Source: a candidate division WOR-3 bacterium
GTDB taxonomy: Bacteria; Hydrothermota; Tepidihabitantia; Tepidihabitantales; CAIPLT01
Length of the DNA: 53,820 bases
Direction: 5' to 3'
Assembly (NCBI GenBank): GCA_026418155.1
Contig: JAOABV010000003.1
Location: forward strand, 1-53,820
Below, piece by piece: positions 16,618-25,678 of the stretch (position 1 is the first letter of the stretch; each line of letters starts with the position of its first letter). Made by a program: the position numbers and the translations under genes. The notes under the pieces were generated by a model that saw only the letters and a program-made list of their open reading frames with translations, was not told the origin of the DNA and made no database searches.

Positions 16618-17830
16618 GTTTGCGTTTTAGTCTTCTCTCAATAAATTTTGGCGGACCACCTGTTATCGTATCTACAGTGATAATACATTCGCTGATGTTC
16701 TTTTTTGATGGTAAATCAAACATAATATCTAACAGCGCATTTTCCAGAATTGAACGAAGGCCACGCGCTCCGGTATTTCGGACTAAAGCCAATTCTGCGA
16801 CTTTTTCCAATGCAGGTCGCTCAAAGGTCAATTTAACGTTTTCTAAATCAAAATAGTGTTGATATTGTTTGATTAAAGCATTGCGGGGTTTAGTAAGAAT
16901 ATCGAGTAAGGCTTGGTGCGATAGACTGTGCAATGAGACAATAATAGGTAATCTACCGACTAACTCTGGAATTAGGCCGAATTTTATTAAATCGTCAGGT
17001 TCAACAAATTTTAGCAATTCATCTTTATCTTGGCTATTTTTTGACATGATATCGGCTTGAAATCCCATTCCTGATTTTTTTAGCCGATTTTCAATTATCC
17101 TTTCTAAACCAAAAAAAGTACCGCCACAGATAAAGAGAATATTTTTAGTATTAATTTGAATATATTCTTGTTCTGGATGTTTTCTGCCGCCTTGAGGTGG
17201 AACATTGGCAATAGTCCCTTCGAGAATTTTTAGCAGGGCTTGTTGGACACCTTCGCCGGAGACATCTCGGGTAATAGATGGCGAATCACTTTTGCGGCCG
17301 ATCTTATCAATTTCATCGATATAGACAATACCAATCGAAGCCAAATCTAAATCCCAATTAGCAGCTTGAATTAGTCTTAATAAGATATTTTCGACATCTT
17401 CACCGACATAACCCGCTTCAGTAAGTGGTGTAGCGTCAGAAATAGAAAACGGCACATTTAAAAACTTTGCTAAAGTTTCGGCTAATAAAGTTTTACCGAC
17501 ACCAGTTGGACCAATAAGTAAAATATTGCTTTTCTCAACCTCAACTTTAGGCCTTGGAGAAAATACTCGTTTATAATGGTTGTAGACCGCAACAGATAGA
17601 ACTTTTTTTGCGCGCTCTTGGCCAATAACATATTCATCTAAAAAAGATTTAATTTCTGAAGGTGGAGGCAATGTATGGAGTGTAGCAAAAAAACGATGTT
17701 TCTCTTTATCTTGTAAAAGATTCCAGGTTAAGCGAACGCAGTCATCACAGATGTTAGCACCATGGCTACCAAAGAGCATCCGGACCCGATTTTCTGGCCG
17801 GTTACAAAACGAACAATAGCGGGTTTTCAT
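16607..17830 (-). CDS. clpX: ATP-dependent Clp protease ATP-binding subunit ClpX
   Basis: 407-residue AAA+ unfoldase that feeds substrates to ClpP. Zinc-binding domain: Cys6, Cys9, Cys28, Cys31. Walker A GPTGVGKT, pore loop GYVGED, Walker B IVYIDEID, sensor [10 protein letters not shown]. The ClpP-docking loop reads MGF (GMGFQAD) in place of IGF, a mild change. It lies 85 bases behind clpP on the same strand. The order tig-clpP-clpX is the common bacterial one. Confidence 0.97.
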   Translation of the reverse strand: MKTRYCSFCNRPENRVRMLFGSHGANICDDCVRLTWNLLQDKEKHRFFATLHTLPPPSEIKSFLDEYVIGQERAKKVLSVAVYNHYKRVFSPRPKVEVEKSNILLIGPTGVGKTLLAETLAKFLNVPFSISDATPLTEAGYVGEDVENILLRLIQAANWDLDLASIGIVYIDEIDKIGRKSDSPSITRDVSGEGVQQALLKILEGTIANVPPQGGRKHPEQEYIQINTKNILFICGGTFFGLERIIENRLKKSGMGFQADIMSKNSQDKDELLKFVEPDDLIKFGLIPELVGRLPIIVSLHSLSHQALLDILTKPRNALIKQYQHYFDLENVKLTFERPALEKVAELALVRNTGARGLRSILENALLDIMFDLPSKKNISECIITVDTITGGPPKFIERRLKRKREA

Positions 17831-17915
17831 AATGCTACAAAATCACAAAAGCACAGATGAAAAAGTTTGATGTTTTTGGGATTCTCTTTCGAGTAGAATT
17901 TTGGCGTTAATTTAT

Positions 17916-18500
17916 TCATTTTCGCTTTTCGATTACTTCATCGATGATACCATATTCTTTAGCTTCTTGGGCGGACATAAAATAGTTACGGTCAGAATCA
18001 GACAAAATTTTTTCAATGGGTTGATTAGTATGTTTGGCTAAAAGTTCTGCCAGTTGCTGTTTTAGTCTAAGGATTTCTTTAGCATGAATTTCGATGTCTG
18101 TTGCTTGACCCGAAAGACCAGAAACTTCTGGTTGATGAATCATAATTCTTGAATGAGGCAGAGCAAAACGTTTATTCTTTTCACCAGCTGCCAAAAGTAA
18201 TGCGGCAAGACTTGCAGCCATTCCCATACATATCGTGGAGACTTTGGGCCGGATATATTGAATCGTATCATAAATGGCTAAACCTGATGAGACAATACCC
18301 CCGGGGGAATTGATATAGAGAGAAATATCTTTATCTGGATCTTCGGCTTCCAAAAATAATAATTGAGCAATAACTAAATTGGCGACATTATCATCAATGG
18401 GCATGCCGATAAAAATAATTCGTTCTTTTAAGAGACGAGAATAGATATCATAAGCCCGTTCGCCTCTGCCTGTTTGCTCAATTACAATCGGAATATACAT
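17916..18500 (-). CDS. clpP: ATP-dependent Clp protease proteolytic subunit ClpP, Asn at the catalytic Asp position
   Basis: 194-residue serine protease subunit that forms the tetradecameric barrel. Nucleophile Ser97 in GMAASLAA and His122 in IMIHQPEV are present. The third residue of the triad is changed: the segment that reads RDxF in E. coli (catalytic Asp) reads RNYFMSA here, giving Asn172 (codon AAC at about 17987-17985). A Ser-His-Asn triad is known in ClpP1 of Listeria, where it lowers peptidase activity. A GGAGG site precedes the ATG by 5 bases. It is located between tig and clpX. Confidence 0.96.
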   Translation of the reverse strand: MYIPIVIEQTGRGERAYDIYSRLLKERIIFIGMPIDDNVANLVIAQLLFLEAEDPDKDISLYINSPGGIVSSGLAIYDTIQYIRPKVSTICMGMAASLAALLLAAGEKNKRFALPHSRIMIHQPEVSGLSGQATDIEIHAKEILRLKQQLAELLAKHTNQPIEKILSDSDRNYFMSAQEAKEYGIIDEVIEKRK

Positions 18501-18704
18501 AATACCTCCATTATAATCTTAAATAACTAACATCTGAAACTTCTACGAAAATCAATTTTTGCTCCTGAATCTACAAAAATCACCGAAATTCTTTCGTCTA
18601 TGTTTATTGTATGTTTGATAGCATTTTTCCATTGCTCTCAATATCTATCGGTGAAGGATTTCAATAAATTCCCTTAGAAATTCAAATTTTGGAGTTAAGC
18701 ATTT

Positions 18705-19916
18705 TTATGATATTTCGGCTTTTTGTAAAAGAAAGTCCAGAGTTTTTTCTTGTTGAATTGCAGAAATAAACTTAGAACTAAAACGAAGATTTTTTAGTTG
18801 TTCTTCACTGACACCCATCTGAGCGTATTTCTGGACCTCGTTTTCAATCTCCTCAGGTGTGACTGTGATGTTCTCTTTTTCGGCAATACGAGATAAAATA
18901 ATATCAAATTTTGCTTTATCAATTGCTAAAGGCAGGAGTTTACTTCGGTTTTCTTCGTTATCAGGTAAATGGTATTGACTAAGAATATCTTGATAGGCAT
19001 AATCGACTAATGATTGGGGTGGTTCAAAGTCATAGTCTGCGACTAAATAACGATAGATCTGATTTTTTAAGTCTTCTTCGATAATCCTTGTGCGTTCCTG
19101 TAAGATTTCTTCATTAATTTGAGCACGCATATCATCTAAGTCTTTAAATCCTAAATTGCTTGCCAATTTATCGTCAATTTCAGGTAGTTGTCGAATTTTA
19201 ATATCCCGAATATAGAATTTATAGGTCAAAGTCTTTCCCCTCAATATTTCTTCGGGATGGTCGGTACCAAAAATTAAATTAACACTTTTTTCTTCGCCGG
19301 CAGCACAACCGAGCAATGCTTGATTAATATTAGGGTGATTTCTTTCACTGCCAAGTTGAAGCATAATGCCTGATTGTTTTTTTGCGACCAAGGTTTCATT
19401 TTCATAAATTTCGTAGTCAACTAAAATAAAATCACCAATTTCTGCCGGTCGATTAGCAGTAATAAAGGTAGCACATTTTTCTTGAATAGTTTTAATTCGG
19501 CGTTCAAATTCCTGGTCAAAACCAACTGGTTCTTGTTTTTTAAGTTTGAGGCCAATATAATTTTTCATTTCAAAATTTGGAATAACTTCAAACGAAAGGT
19601 CAAACTTTAGAGTTTTATCATCGGAAAGTAAGTAATCACTAATTTTGGCTTGAGTGATCGGTTTTAAGTCGTGGGCATTAATAATTTCCTTATAAATTTC
19701 ATCAAACAATTCGTCAATGGCAATGGCTTCAAAAGAAGTGCCATATCTTTTCTGTAAGATAGGTCTTGGAACTTTACCTTTTCGAAACCCAGCAATCTGA
19801 ACCTTTTGCGCATAAGATGCGGTAACATCCTCGATCTTCTTTTTTACGCGTTCAGATTCAACTGTTACCTCAATTTCTCTTTGCCAAGATTTTGGCTCTT
19901 TAATCTTAATTTCCAT
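18705..19916 (-). CDS. tig: trigger factor
   Basis: 403 residues. Ribosome-binding N domain with the signature AGFRKGKVPRPILQKRYG (about residues 42-59), a central PPIase-like domain (DFILVDYEIYE, then GSERNHPNINQALLG) and a helical C-terminal chaperone domain. It holds nascent chains at the exit tunnel. It is the first of tig-clpP-clpX-tolB on the minus strand, with tRNA-Leu about 100 bases upstream. The spacer to clpP is 204 bases with no gene seen. Confidence 0.95.
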   Translation of the reverse strand: MEIKIKEPKSWQREIEVTVESERVKKKIEDVTASYAQKVQIAGFRKGKVPRPILQKRYGTSFEAIAIDELFDEIYKEIINAHDLKPITQAKISDYLLSDDKTLKFDLSFEVIPNFEMKNYIGLKLKKQEPVGFDQEFERRIKTIQEKCATFITANRPAEIGDFILVDYEIYENETLVAKKQSGIMLQLGSERNHPNINQALLGCAAGEEKSVNLIFGTDHPEEILRGKTLTYKFYIRDIKIRQLPEIDDKLASNLGFKDLDDMRAQINEEILQERTRIIEEDLKNQIYRYLVADYDFEPPQSLVDYAYQDILSQYHLPDNEENRSKLLPLAIDKAKFDIILSRIAEKENITVTPEEIENEVQKYAQMGVSEEQLKNLRFSSKFISAIQQEKTLDFLLQKAEIS

Positions 19917-20014
19917 ATATATTTATTTAATCCTTTCTTCTGAGATAAAATACTAACATTATTGTTTTCAATCTTTAGTTATATATTTAGCATTTAGTTG
20001 TTAGTTTTTATATA

Positions 20015-20098
20015 TGCGAGGAGGGGGAATTGAACCCCCACGGATTCTATCCACTGGATCCTAAATCCAGAGCGTCTGCCAAATTCCGCCATCCTCGC
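20015..20098 (-). tRNA. tRNA-Leu (anticodon UAG)
   Basis: Full cloverleaf on the minus strand: acceptor GCGAGGA pairing with TCCTCGC, anticodon stem CTGGA/TCCAG around loop TTTAGGA (anticodon TAG), a long variable arm as expected for class II, T arm GGGGGTTCAATTCCCCC, discriminator A. CCA is not encoded. Confidence 0.95.
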
Positions 20099-20563
20099 AA
20101 ATGACTAATATCACGATGCTTCTTTTTATATATGATACATTAGTATAAACCCGAGTTAATAATCTGTCAAGGATTCAAGAATGTAAGGTCGTAAAAAGTG
20201 CCGCAGAATATACACAGGATTCATATCCGTATCGGAGAAGAAAAAAATGACGACCCAAAGCGAGTCAGTAAGGGTTCATTGATTTTCATACCTTCTGCGA
20301 CAGAAAATTATCTTTTTAATGCCGTCTAAGAGAATTTGGCAAAAATTAATTTGTCACTTGAAGTAATAAGATTATTGAATATTTCTTATAATTTTCTGTA
20401 TCATCAGAGGGTTCAGTGGTTCTTTATCCACGGTCTTCAAATGAGAGTGTTCGGGAAAAATGTCCCCGAACTAATTGAAAATACAGCAAAATAAGAACAA
20501 TAGTCGGTAAGTTTAGTATATTAAGTGGCAAAACTTGACTTCCTTAGAACTCTTACATAATTC
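20099..20563. other. divergent spacer between tRNA-Leu and hdrC; hairpin at 20449-20471
   Basis: No convincing gene. A perfect 7-bp hairpin GTTCGGG/CCCGAAC with a 9-base loop lies at 20449-20471; it has no T run on either strand, so it does not look like an intrinsic terminator. The 20180-20310 part has mixed composition and could hold a small RNA, but nothing recognisable. Confidence 0.5.
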
Positions 20564-20592
20564 TTGACAGATTAAATTTTTTATAATATTAT
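20564..20592 (+). promoter_or_regulatory. sigma-70 type promoter of the hdr operon
   Basis: TTGACA at 20564-20569, a 17-base spacer and TATTAT at 20587-20592; start of transcription near 20599, 35 bases before hdrC. The -10 area overlaps a tandem TTTTTTATAATATTA-type repeat (20579-20611). Confidence 0.6.
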
Positions 20593-20633
20593 ATTTTTTA
20601 TAATAATAGACTATTTTTAACAGACGATTTTTT

Positions 20634-21023
20634 ATGATAGATATAAATAAAGAAATTAAAGAAAATATTGAATCGTTATCTGGTCAGCGATTCTCAGATT
20701 GTTATCAATGTGGCGAATGCACAGCAGGTTGTCCAGTTGCGTTTGCAATGGAACCAGTACCATCACAAGCAATTCGTTTGCTCCAATTAGGTAAGTTTGA
20801 AGAGGTTTTAAATTCGTCAGGTATCTGGCTTTGTGCGGCTTGTAATGTTTGTGGCGAGAGGTGTCCTCGAGGAGTTGATTATGGTAAAATTGCTGATGCT
20901 TTACGAGCCATTAATCTTCGAAATAAAATTACGCATTTAATTTTAGAACAAGTTGACAAAAACAGCATTTTAGATGCACCGCAACAAGCATTCATCGCCG
21001 CATTTCGTAAATTTACGACATGA
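20634..21023 (+). CDS. hdrC: heterodisulfide reductase-like subunit C
   Basis: 129 residues with two 4Fe-4S motifs, CYQCGECTAGCP (about 24-35) and CAACNVCGERCP (about 68-79). HdrC passes electrons between HdrA and HdrB. The ATG at 20634 lacks a Shine-Dalgarno sequence. It is the first gene of hdrC-hdrB-hdrA-mvhD. In bacteria without coenzyme M such complexes act on other, mostly unidentified, disulfides or ferredoxin/NAD couples. Its last codons (FRKFTT) and the following ATGA are mirrored 101 bases downstream. Confidence 0.93.
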   Translation: MIDINKEIKENIESLSGQRFSDCYQCGECTAGCPVAFAMEPVPSQAIRLLQLGKFEEVLNSSGIWLCAACNVCGERCPRGVDYGKIADALRAINLRNKITHLILEQVDKNSILDAPQQAFIAAFRKFTT

Positions 21024-21141
21024 CACAATCATTATATTATGCATATTGCGGCATTATGCAAAATTGTGGAATGAAACGATTGAGACATTGTTTGTATTGT
21101 CGATTTCGTAAATTCATATTATGAAACAATTGGCATATTAT
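21002..21141. repeat. 101-bp tandem duplication of the hdrC/hdrB junction (decayed)
   Basis: ATTTCGTAAATT starts at 21002 and again at 21103. ATGA follows at 21020 and 21121. After each ATGA the sequence reads xACAATxxxxATATTAT. The spacing is exactly 101 bases at all three points. The first copy holds the end of hdrC and an hdrB-like start, the second the present hdrB start. Confidence 0.6.
21020..21124 (+). CDS. 34-residue Cys-rich ORF between hdrC and hdrB, likely junction chimera
   Basis: Its ATG overlaps the hdrC stop (ATGA) and its TGA overlaps the hdrB start (ATGA), so it would be translated by coupling. The N terminus MTQSLYYAYC follows the same pattern as HdrB (MKQLAYYPGC), and the C terminus CRFRKFIL the pattern of the HdrC end (AAFRKFTT). 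The middle has further cysteines (NCGMKRLRHCLYC). It reads as an in-frame fusion of an hdrB start to an hdrC end made by tandem duplication. Whether the peptide is used is open. Confidence 0.5.
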   Translation: MTQSLYYAYCGIMQNCGMKRLRHCLYCRFRKFIL

Positions 21142-22002
21142 CCAGGCTGTACTTTGTACACAAAAAGTCGAAATCTTGATTTGTGCGCCCGCGAGTCTGC
21201 ATTAATTTTGGGTATCGAACTTAAAGAACTGGATACTTGGAATTGTTGTGGCGCTATCTATTCGACGGTGCAAGATGATTTGGCTAATCAGGTTGCGCCG
21301 ATTCGAAATTTGATCGAAGCCCAAAAAATCTCTAATACCACAGATTCAGCCAAGTTAGTTACTCTCTGTGCTGCGTGTTATAATGTGCTAAAACGAAGTA
21401 ACCATAATCTTTTTGTGCCCGAAAATGAGATTTATCGCAAACGGATAATGAATTATTTAGAAACTGATTATAATGGTAAAACTGAAACCGTCCATTATCT
21501 TGAAGTATTAAAATATGATATCGGCTTTGAAAGTCTAAAGTCAAAAGTTAAAAATAACCTTAATAGTCTGAAGGTTGCATCTTATTATGGTTGTTTAATG
21601 GTTAGACCATCCGATGAATTAAATTTTGATGATCCGGATAATCCAACGATTATGGATGATATGTTTTTTGCTCTTGGTGCGGTGCCAATTAATTATGCTT
21701 TTAAAACCGAATGTTGTGGTGGTTATCTTTTAGTTAACAAACCTGAAGTCGCAATAAAATGTGCTCATCAGATTTTAGAAAATATTATCGAATCTGGTGC
21801 GGATTGTGTTGTAACCACTTGTCCCCTATGTCAATATAATTTGGATAAATTTCAAGTCCCACATTCTAAACTCCAAATTCCTGTTTTTTATTTTACTCAA
21901 CTCTTGGGATTAGCACTTGGTGTATGTGAAAAGATTTTAAATTTAGCGAACCATTATGTTGACCCTAAACCTTTATTAAAACAGAAAGGACTTTGGCCAT
22001 GA
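21121..22002 (+). CDS. hdrB: heterodisulfide reductase-like subunit B
   Basis: 293 residues with two CCG (DUF224) domains: first YYPGC, WNCCGAIYST and LCAACYN; second YYGCLMVRP, ECCGGYLLVN and TTCPLCQYN. These cysteines bind the noncubane 4Fe-4S clusters that reduce disulfides in HdrB. Its stop overlaps the hdrA ATG (ATGA). Together with HdrC it forms the disulfide-reducing arm of the complex. Confidence 0.95.
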   Translation: MKQLAYYPGCTLYTKSRNLDLCARESALILGIELKELDTWNCCGAIYSTVQDDLANQVAPIRNLIEAQKISNTTDSAKLVTLCAACYNVLKRSNHNLFVPENEIYRKRIMNYLETDYNGKTETVHYLEVLKYDIGFESLKSKVKNNLNSLKVASYYGCLMVRPSDELNFDDPDNPTIMDDMFFALGAVPINYAFKTECCGGYLLVNKPEVAIKCAHQILENIIESGADCVVTTCPLCQYNLDKFQVPHSKLQIPVFYFTQLLGLALGVCEKILNLANHYVDPKPLLKQKGLWP

Positions 22003-23966
22003 AATCGACCAAAAAACGAATAGGAGTTTTTGTCTGTCATTGTGGAATAAATATTGCTGGGACAGTCAACATTCCTGAAGTTGTTAAAAAAATCAGAGAA
22101 TCGACCGATGTTATTGAAGTTATTGACCACCAATATTGTTGCTCTGACCCTGGTCAAAATCTTATAAAAGATACAATTAAACAGAAAAATTTGGATAGTG
22201 TTGTGGTTGCTTGTTGTTCACCAACTTTACACGAAAATACTTTCCGAAAAGCAGTTGCTAGTGTTGGTGTGAATCCGTATAATTGTGAAATTGCAAATAT
22301 CCGCGAACAGTGTTCATGGGTGACTGAAGACAAAGAAAAAGCCACAGATAAAGCAATTCGTATTATTAAGACAATTATTAAAAAAGTAGAGTATGATGAA
22401 CCGTTAACTCCAATTAGCATACCGGTTACCCGTAAGGCTATGGTTATTGGGGCTGGAGTTGCCGGTATTCAAACTGCTCTGGATATTGCTAATGCTGGTT
22501 ATCCGGTAATTCTTTTAGATAGAAACCCATCCATCGGTGGTCATATGTCTCAATTATCAGAAACCTTTCCCACCCTTGATTGTAGTCAATGTATTCTTAC
22601 TCCGAAAATGGTTGAAGCCAAACAACATCCCAATATCACACTTATGACTTATGCAGAAGTGGAAGAAATTAACGGTTATATCGGTAATTTCAAGGTTAAA
22701 GTTAGGCAAAAAGCAAAATATGTTGATTGGGACAAATGCACTGGTTGTGATATTTGTATTGGAAAATGTCCGAAAAAAGCTAAAGATGAGTTTAATCAGG
22801 GATTATCCGAACGGAAAGCAATTTATAAAATGTTTCCTCAGGCAGTGCCCAATCGTGTTGTAATTGATAGAGAAAATTGTCTCTATTTTCAAAAAGGTGC
22901 TTGTCGATTATGCGAAAAGAACTGTCCATTTGGCGCAGTGAAATTTGACGACCAAGACCAAATCAGAGAATATGAGGTTGGCGCTATTGTTTTAGCAACC
23001 GGCTATGATTTGATTGATAAAAAAATACTCACTTCTTATGGTTTTGGTAAATTGAAAAATGTTGTTGACGGACTACAGTTTGAACGCATCTTATCGGCAT
23101 CCGGTCCTTTTATGGGAGAGGTGCGAAGACCTTCAGATGGTAAAGTACCAGAAAGAATTGTCTTTGTGCAATGTGCGGGTTCTCGTGACCCGGAAAATGC
23201 GATGGCATATTGCTCGAAGATCTGCTGTATGTATACGGCAAAACAAGCAATTTTATACAAACATCGGGTTCATCAAGGCGAAGCAATTGTGTTCTATATT
23301 GATGTCCGAACTGGCGGTAAAGGTTTTGAAGAGTTCTATAAGCGAGCCACAGATGAAGGAGTTTTATATATTCGAGGTAAAGTCTCAAAAATATTTGAAA
23401 AGGGAGATAAAGTCATTGTTTGGGGAGCGGATACTTTAACGGGTAAAAAGGTTGAAGTTGAAGCCGATATGGTAGTTTTGGCAACCGCAATGATTCCGTC
23501 AGCAACAAAAGAATTTGCTCAAATGTTAAAGATTACTCAAGACGAATATGGATGGTTTACTGAAGCACATCCTAAATTAAGACCGGTCGAAACATTAGCC
23601 GGCGGTTTCTTTTTAGCCGGTGCTTGTCAAGGACCAAAAGATATTCCTGAGGCAGTTGCTCAATCATCAGGAGCTGCAAGTAAAGTGATTGCACTCTTTG
23701 CTTCAGAAATGCTCGAACATCTGCCGGTTATTGCTGGTGTGAACGAAGATATCTGTTCGGGTTGTGCAATCTGTATAGATGTCTGTCCTTATAAAGCAAG
23801 AGAAATGGTGGTATCTGAAGATGGCAAAAAAAGGAAAGTGAAAGTAATTGAGGTCTTGTGCGAAGGTTGTGGTGCATGTTCCGCAGCATGTCCAGCCGGT
23901 GCAGCGCAACAAAAGAATTTCAAAGACCAGCAGATTCAAGAAATGGTTAAAGCCGGATTGGAGTAA
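21999..23966 (+). CDS. hdrA: heterodisulfide reductase-like subunit A (FAD, Fe-S)
   Basis: 655 residues from the ATG at 21999; AGAAAGGA lies 8 bases upstream. N-terminal part with VCHCG and CCSPTLH; FAD-binding domain GAGVAGIQTALDIANAG (about residues 148-164) with the HdrA motif CSQCILTPKM; an inserted ferredoxin domain CTGCDICIGKCP and LCEKNCPF; and a C-terminal pair CSGCAICIDVCP and CEGCGACSAACP. HdrA is the flavin centre where electron bifurcation occurs in methanogens. It is followed after 2 bases by mvhD. Confidence 0.96.
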   Translation: MKSTKKRIGVFVCHCGINIAGTVNIPEVVKKIRESTDVIEVIDHQYCCSDPGQNLIKDTIKQKNLDSVVVACCSPTLHENTFRKAVASVGVNPYNCEIANIREQCSWVTEDKEKATDKAIRIIKTIIKKVEYDEPLTPISIPVTRKAMVIGAGVAGIQTALDIANAGYPVILLDRNPSIGGHMSQLSETFPTLDCSQCILTPKMVEAKQHPNITLMTYAEVEEINGYIGNFKVKVRQKAKYVDWDKCTGCDICIGKCPKKAKDEFNQGLSERKAIYKMFPQAVPNRVVIDRENCLYFQKGACRLCEKNCPFGAVKFDDQDQIREYEVGAIVLATGYDLIDKKILTSYGFGKLKNVVDGLQFERILSASGPFMGEVRRPSDGKVPERIVFVQCAGSRDPENAMAYCSKICCMYTAKQAILYKHRVHQGEAIVFYIDVRTGGKGFEEFYKRATDEGVLYIRGKVSKIFEKGDKVIVWGADTLTGKKVEVEADMVVLATAMIPSATKEFAQMLKITQDEYGWFTEAHPKLRPVETLAGGFFLAGACQGPKDIPEAVAQSSGAASKVIALFASEMLEHLPVIAGVNEDICSGCAICIDVCPYKAREMVVSEDGKKRKVKVIEVLCEGCGACSAACPAGAAQQKNFKDQQIQEMVKAGLE

Positions 23967-23968
23967 GA

Positions 23969-24379
23969 ATGGAAAATTTTGAACCCAAAATTATTGGATT
24001 TATTTGCAAATGGTGCACATCAGCAGGTGCTGATTTAGCCGGCACATCGCGTATGACTTATCCGGCGAATATGATTCCAATTACGGTCTTTTGTTCCAGT
24101 CGCATTGACCCTCAATATATTCTTTGGGCCTTCAAAAAAGGTGCCGATGGCGTTTTTGTTGGAGGTTGTCATCCTAACGATTGTCATTATCAAGATGGTA
24201 ATTATAAAACAATGAAACGAATACCAATACTTCGAAAGTTACTCCAAGATTTAGGAATCGAACCGGAAAGATTGAGATTAGAGTGGATATCAGCATCTGA
24301 AGCTGATAAATTTAAAAAGACCGTCACTGAATTTACTGAAACCATCAAAAAATTAGGACCGCTATCGGTAAAAGATTAA
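23969..24379 (+). CDS. mvhD: MvhD/HdrA-linked iron-sulfur subunit
   Basis: 136 residues. Cysteines in ICKWC, VFCSSR and GGCHPNDCHY bind a 2Fe-2S cluster in MvhD, which links HdrA to an electron input such as F420-non-reducing hydrogenase or formate dehydrogenase. The input enzyme is not encoded nearby. The gene is 2 bases behind hdrA and closes the four-gene operon; surE begins 59 bases on. Confidence 0.95.
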   Translation: MENFEPKIIGFICKWCTSAGADLAGTSRMTYPANMIPITVFCSSRIDPQYILWAFKKGADGVFVGGCHPNDCHYQDGNYKTMKRIPILRKLLQDLGIEPERLRLEWISASEADKFKKTVTEFTETIKKLGPLSVKD

Positions 24380-24438
24380 AAAGATTAGATATTTCCTATT
24401 GGAAGGATATAAGAGAGTAATACAACCATAAGTTATAA

Positions 24439-25188
24439 ATGAAGCCGATTATTCTCTTAACTAATGATGATGGTATTAAAGCCGATGGGTTAAAGGTTTT
24501 GGAATCAGCAGTAAAAGATTTAGGCGATGTCTATGTTGTAGCTCCAACTCAGAATCGGTCAGCCGCAAGCCATTCCTTTACATTACGACAACCAATTAAG
24601 ATTTGTCAGATAAAAGAAAATTGGTATGCAGTTGATGGGACACCAACCGATTGTGTTCTGATTGCGCATCATGGACTATTTAAAAAAGCAATTTCGCTGG
24701 TAATTTCTGGAATTAATAACGGTCCGAATATGGGTGACGATGTGTTATATTCTGGCACGGTTGCTGCAGCAATTGAAGGCACAATTTTAGGTATTCCATC
24801 AATTGCAATTTCTTATCGTAAAGATGGTGTAAATAGTGATGTTGCTGTTAAGTTAATAAATCAATTAGCAAAACACCTATTAAAACATGGTCTGCCTAAA
24901 AAAACCTTACTTAACATTAACATTCCTGCTGGTAAAGTTAAAGGGTTAAGGATAACGAGAATGGGAAAAAGAATTTATAAGGATATGGCAATAAAAAATG
25001 ACCATCCCTCAGGCGAAGTATCTTATATGATTGATGGCGAATTAAGTTGGGAAATTGAACCAGGCACCGATTTTGAAGCAGTTGAGCATAATTACATTTC
25101 CATTACACCGCTTCATCTGGATATGACTAATTATCGAGAAATCGCTACTTTTCGAAAAAAATTCTCAAGACTAATTAAGATTCAATAG
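24439..25188 (+). CDS. surE: 5'/3'-nucleotidase SurE
   Basis: 249-residue metal-dependent phosphatase acting on nucleoside monophosphates and short polyphosphates. Signature residues are TNDDGIKADGL at the N terminus, APTQNRSAASHSFTL and SGINNGPNMGDDVLYSGTVAA. Length is normal. It may be read through from the hdr operon. The 3' side is a convergent spacer. Confidence 0.97.
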   Translation: MKPIILLTNDDGIKADGLKVLESAVKDLGDVYVVAPTQNRSAASHSFTLRQPIKICQIKENWYAVDGTPTDCVLIAHHGLFKKAISLVISGINNGPNMGDDVLYSGTVAAAIEGTILGIPSIAISYRKDGVNSDVAVKLINQLAKHLLKHGLPKKTLLNINIPAGKVKGLRITRMGKRIYKDMAIKNDHPSGEVSYMIDGELSWEIEPGTDFEAVEHNYISITPLHLDMTNYREIATFRKKFSRLIKIQ

Positions 25189-25678
25189 ACACATATGCCT
25201 CAAAAGATAATTTTTGCTTCTTTTATCCAAAAACTAATCTAAAAACATTCTGTCCGAATCGAAATCAGTTTTTCTTACAAACTATCTCATAGGTAATCTG
25301 TTAAACTATATTTGCTATATATTAATAAAGATTATCAAAGTATTTGTTTTATATCAATTGAGACACCGACAATAACATATTCTAAAAGACAATTTAAGCT
25401 AACTGATAGGCGACTTTCTATATCGGATATAGGATAACATAATACTATGTTTTTGCTAGGATTGGGTAAGGGTTGGGCTGATATCCCTCTGTACCCGTAC
25501 TGCACCCTCACTAATGCAGACTTTATATATAAAAGATTGTGACTCCGTGTATTAACTAAAGATTTAATGTGTTAGATAAAAGTAATTTCTACTTGATGTT
25601 AATATTAAACTGACACTTTGTTTGAACCTGCAGAAAAAGCAAATCAAAAAATAAAATTAGTCTAATATGGTGAGTTTT
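25189..25678. other. convergent spacer, no gene seen
   Basis: 490 AT-rich bases between surE and a minus-strand gene. A more GC-rich patch at about 25455-25512 (GGGTAAGGGTTGGGCTGATATCCC onward) resembles the G-rich patch at 50.3 kb, but too loosely to call a shared repeat. No terminator hairpin with a T run was found. Confidence 0.5.

Noticed and set aside
20180-20310. Known structured RNA (tmRNA, 6S, RNase P, SRP RNA) in the spacer before hdrC
   Set aside because: None of the conserved cores of these RNAs can be seen.
20449-20471. Hairpin as intrinsic terminator
   Set aside because: Stem is good (7 bp), but no T run follows on either strand.
22154-23439. Several open frames on both strands inside hdrA
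   Set aside because: They are shadows of hdrA in other frames, with no ribosome sites and no domain content.
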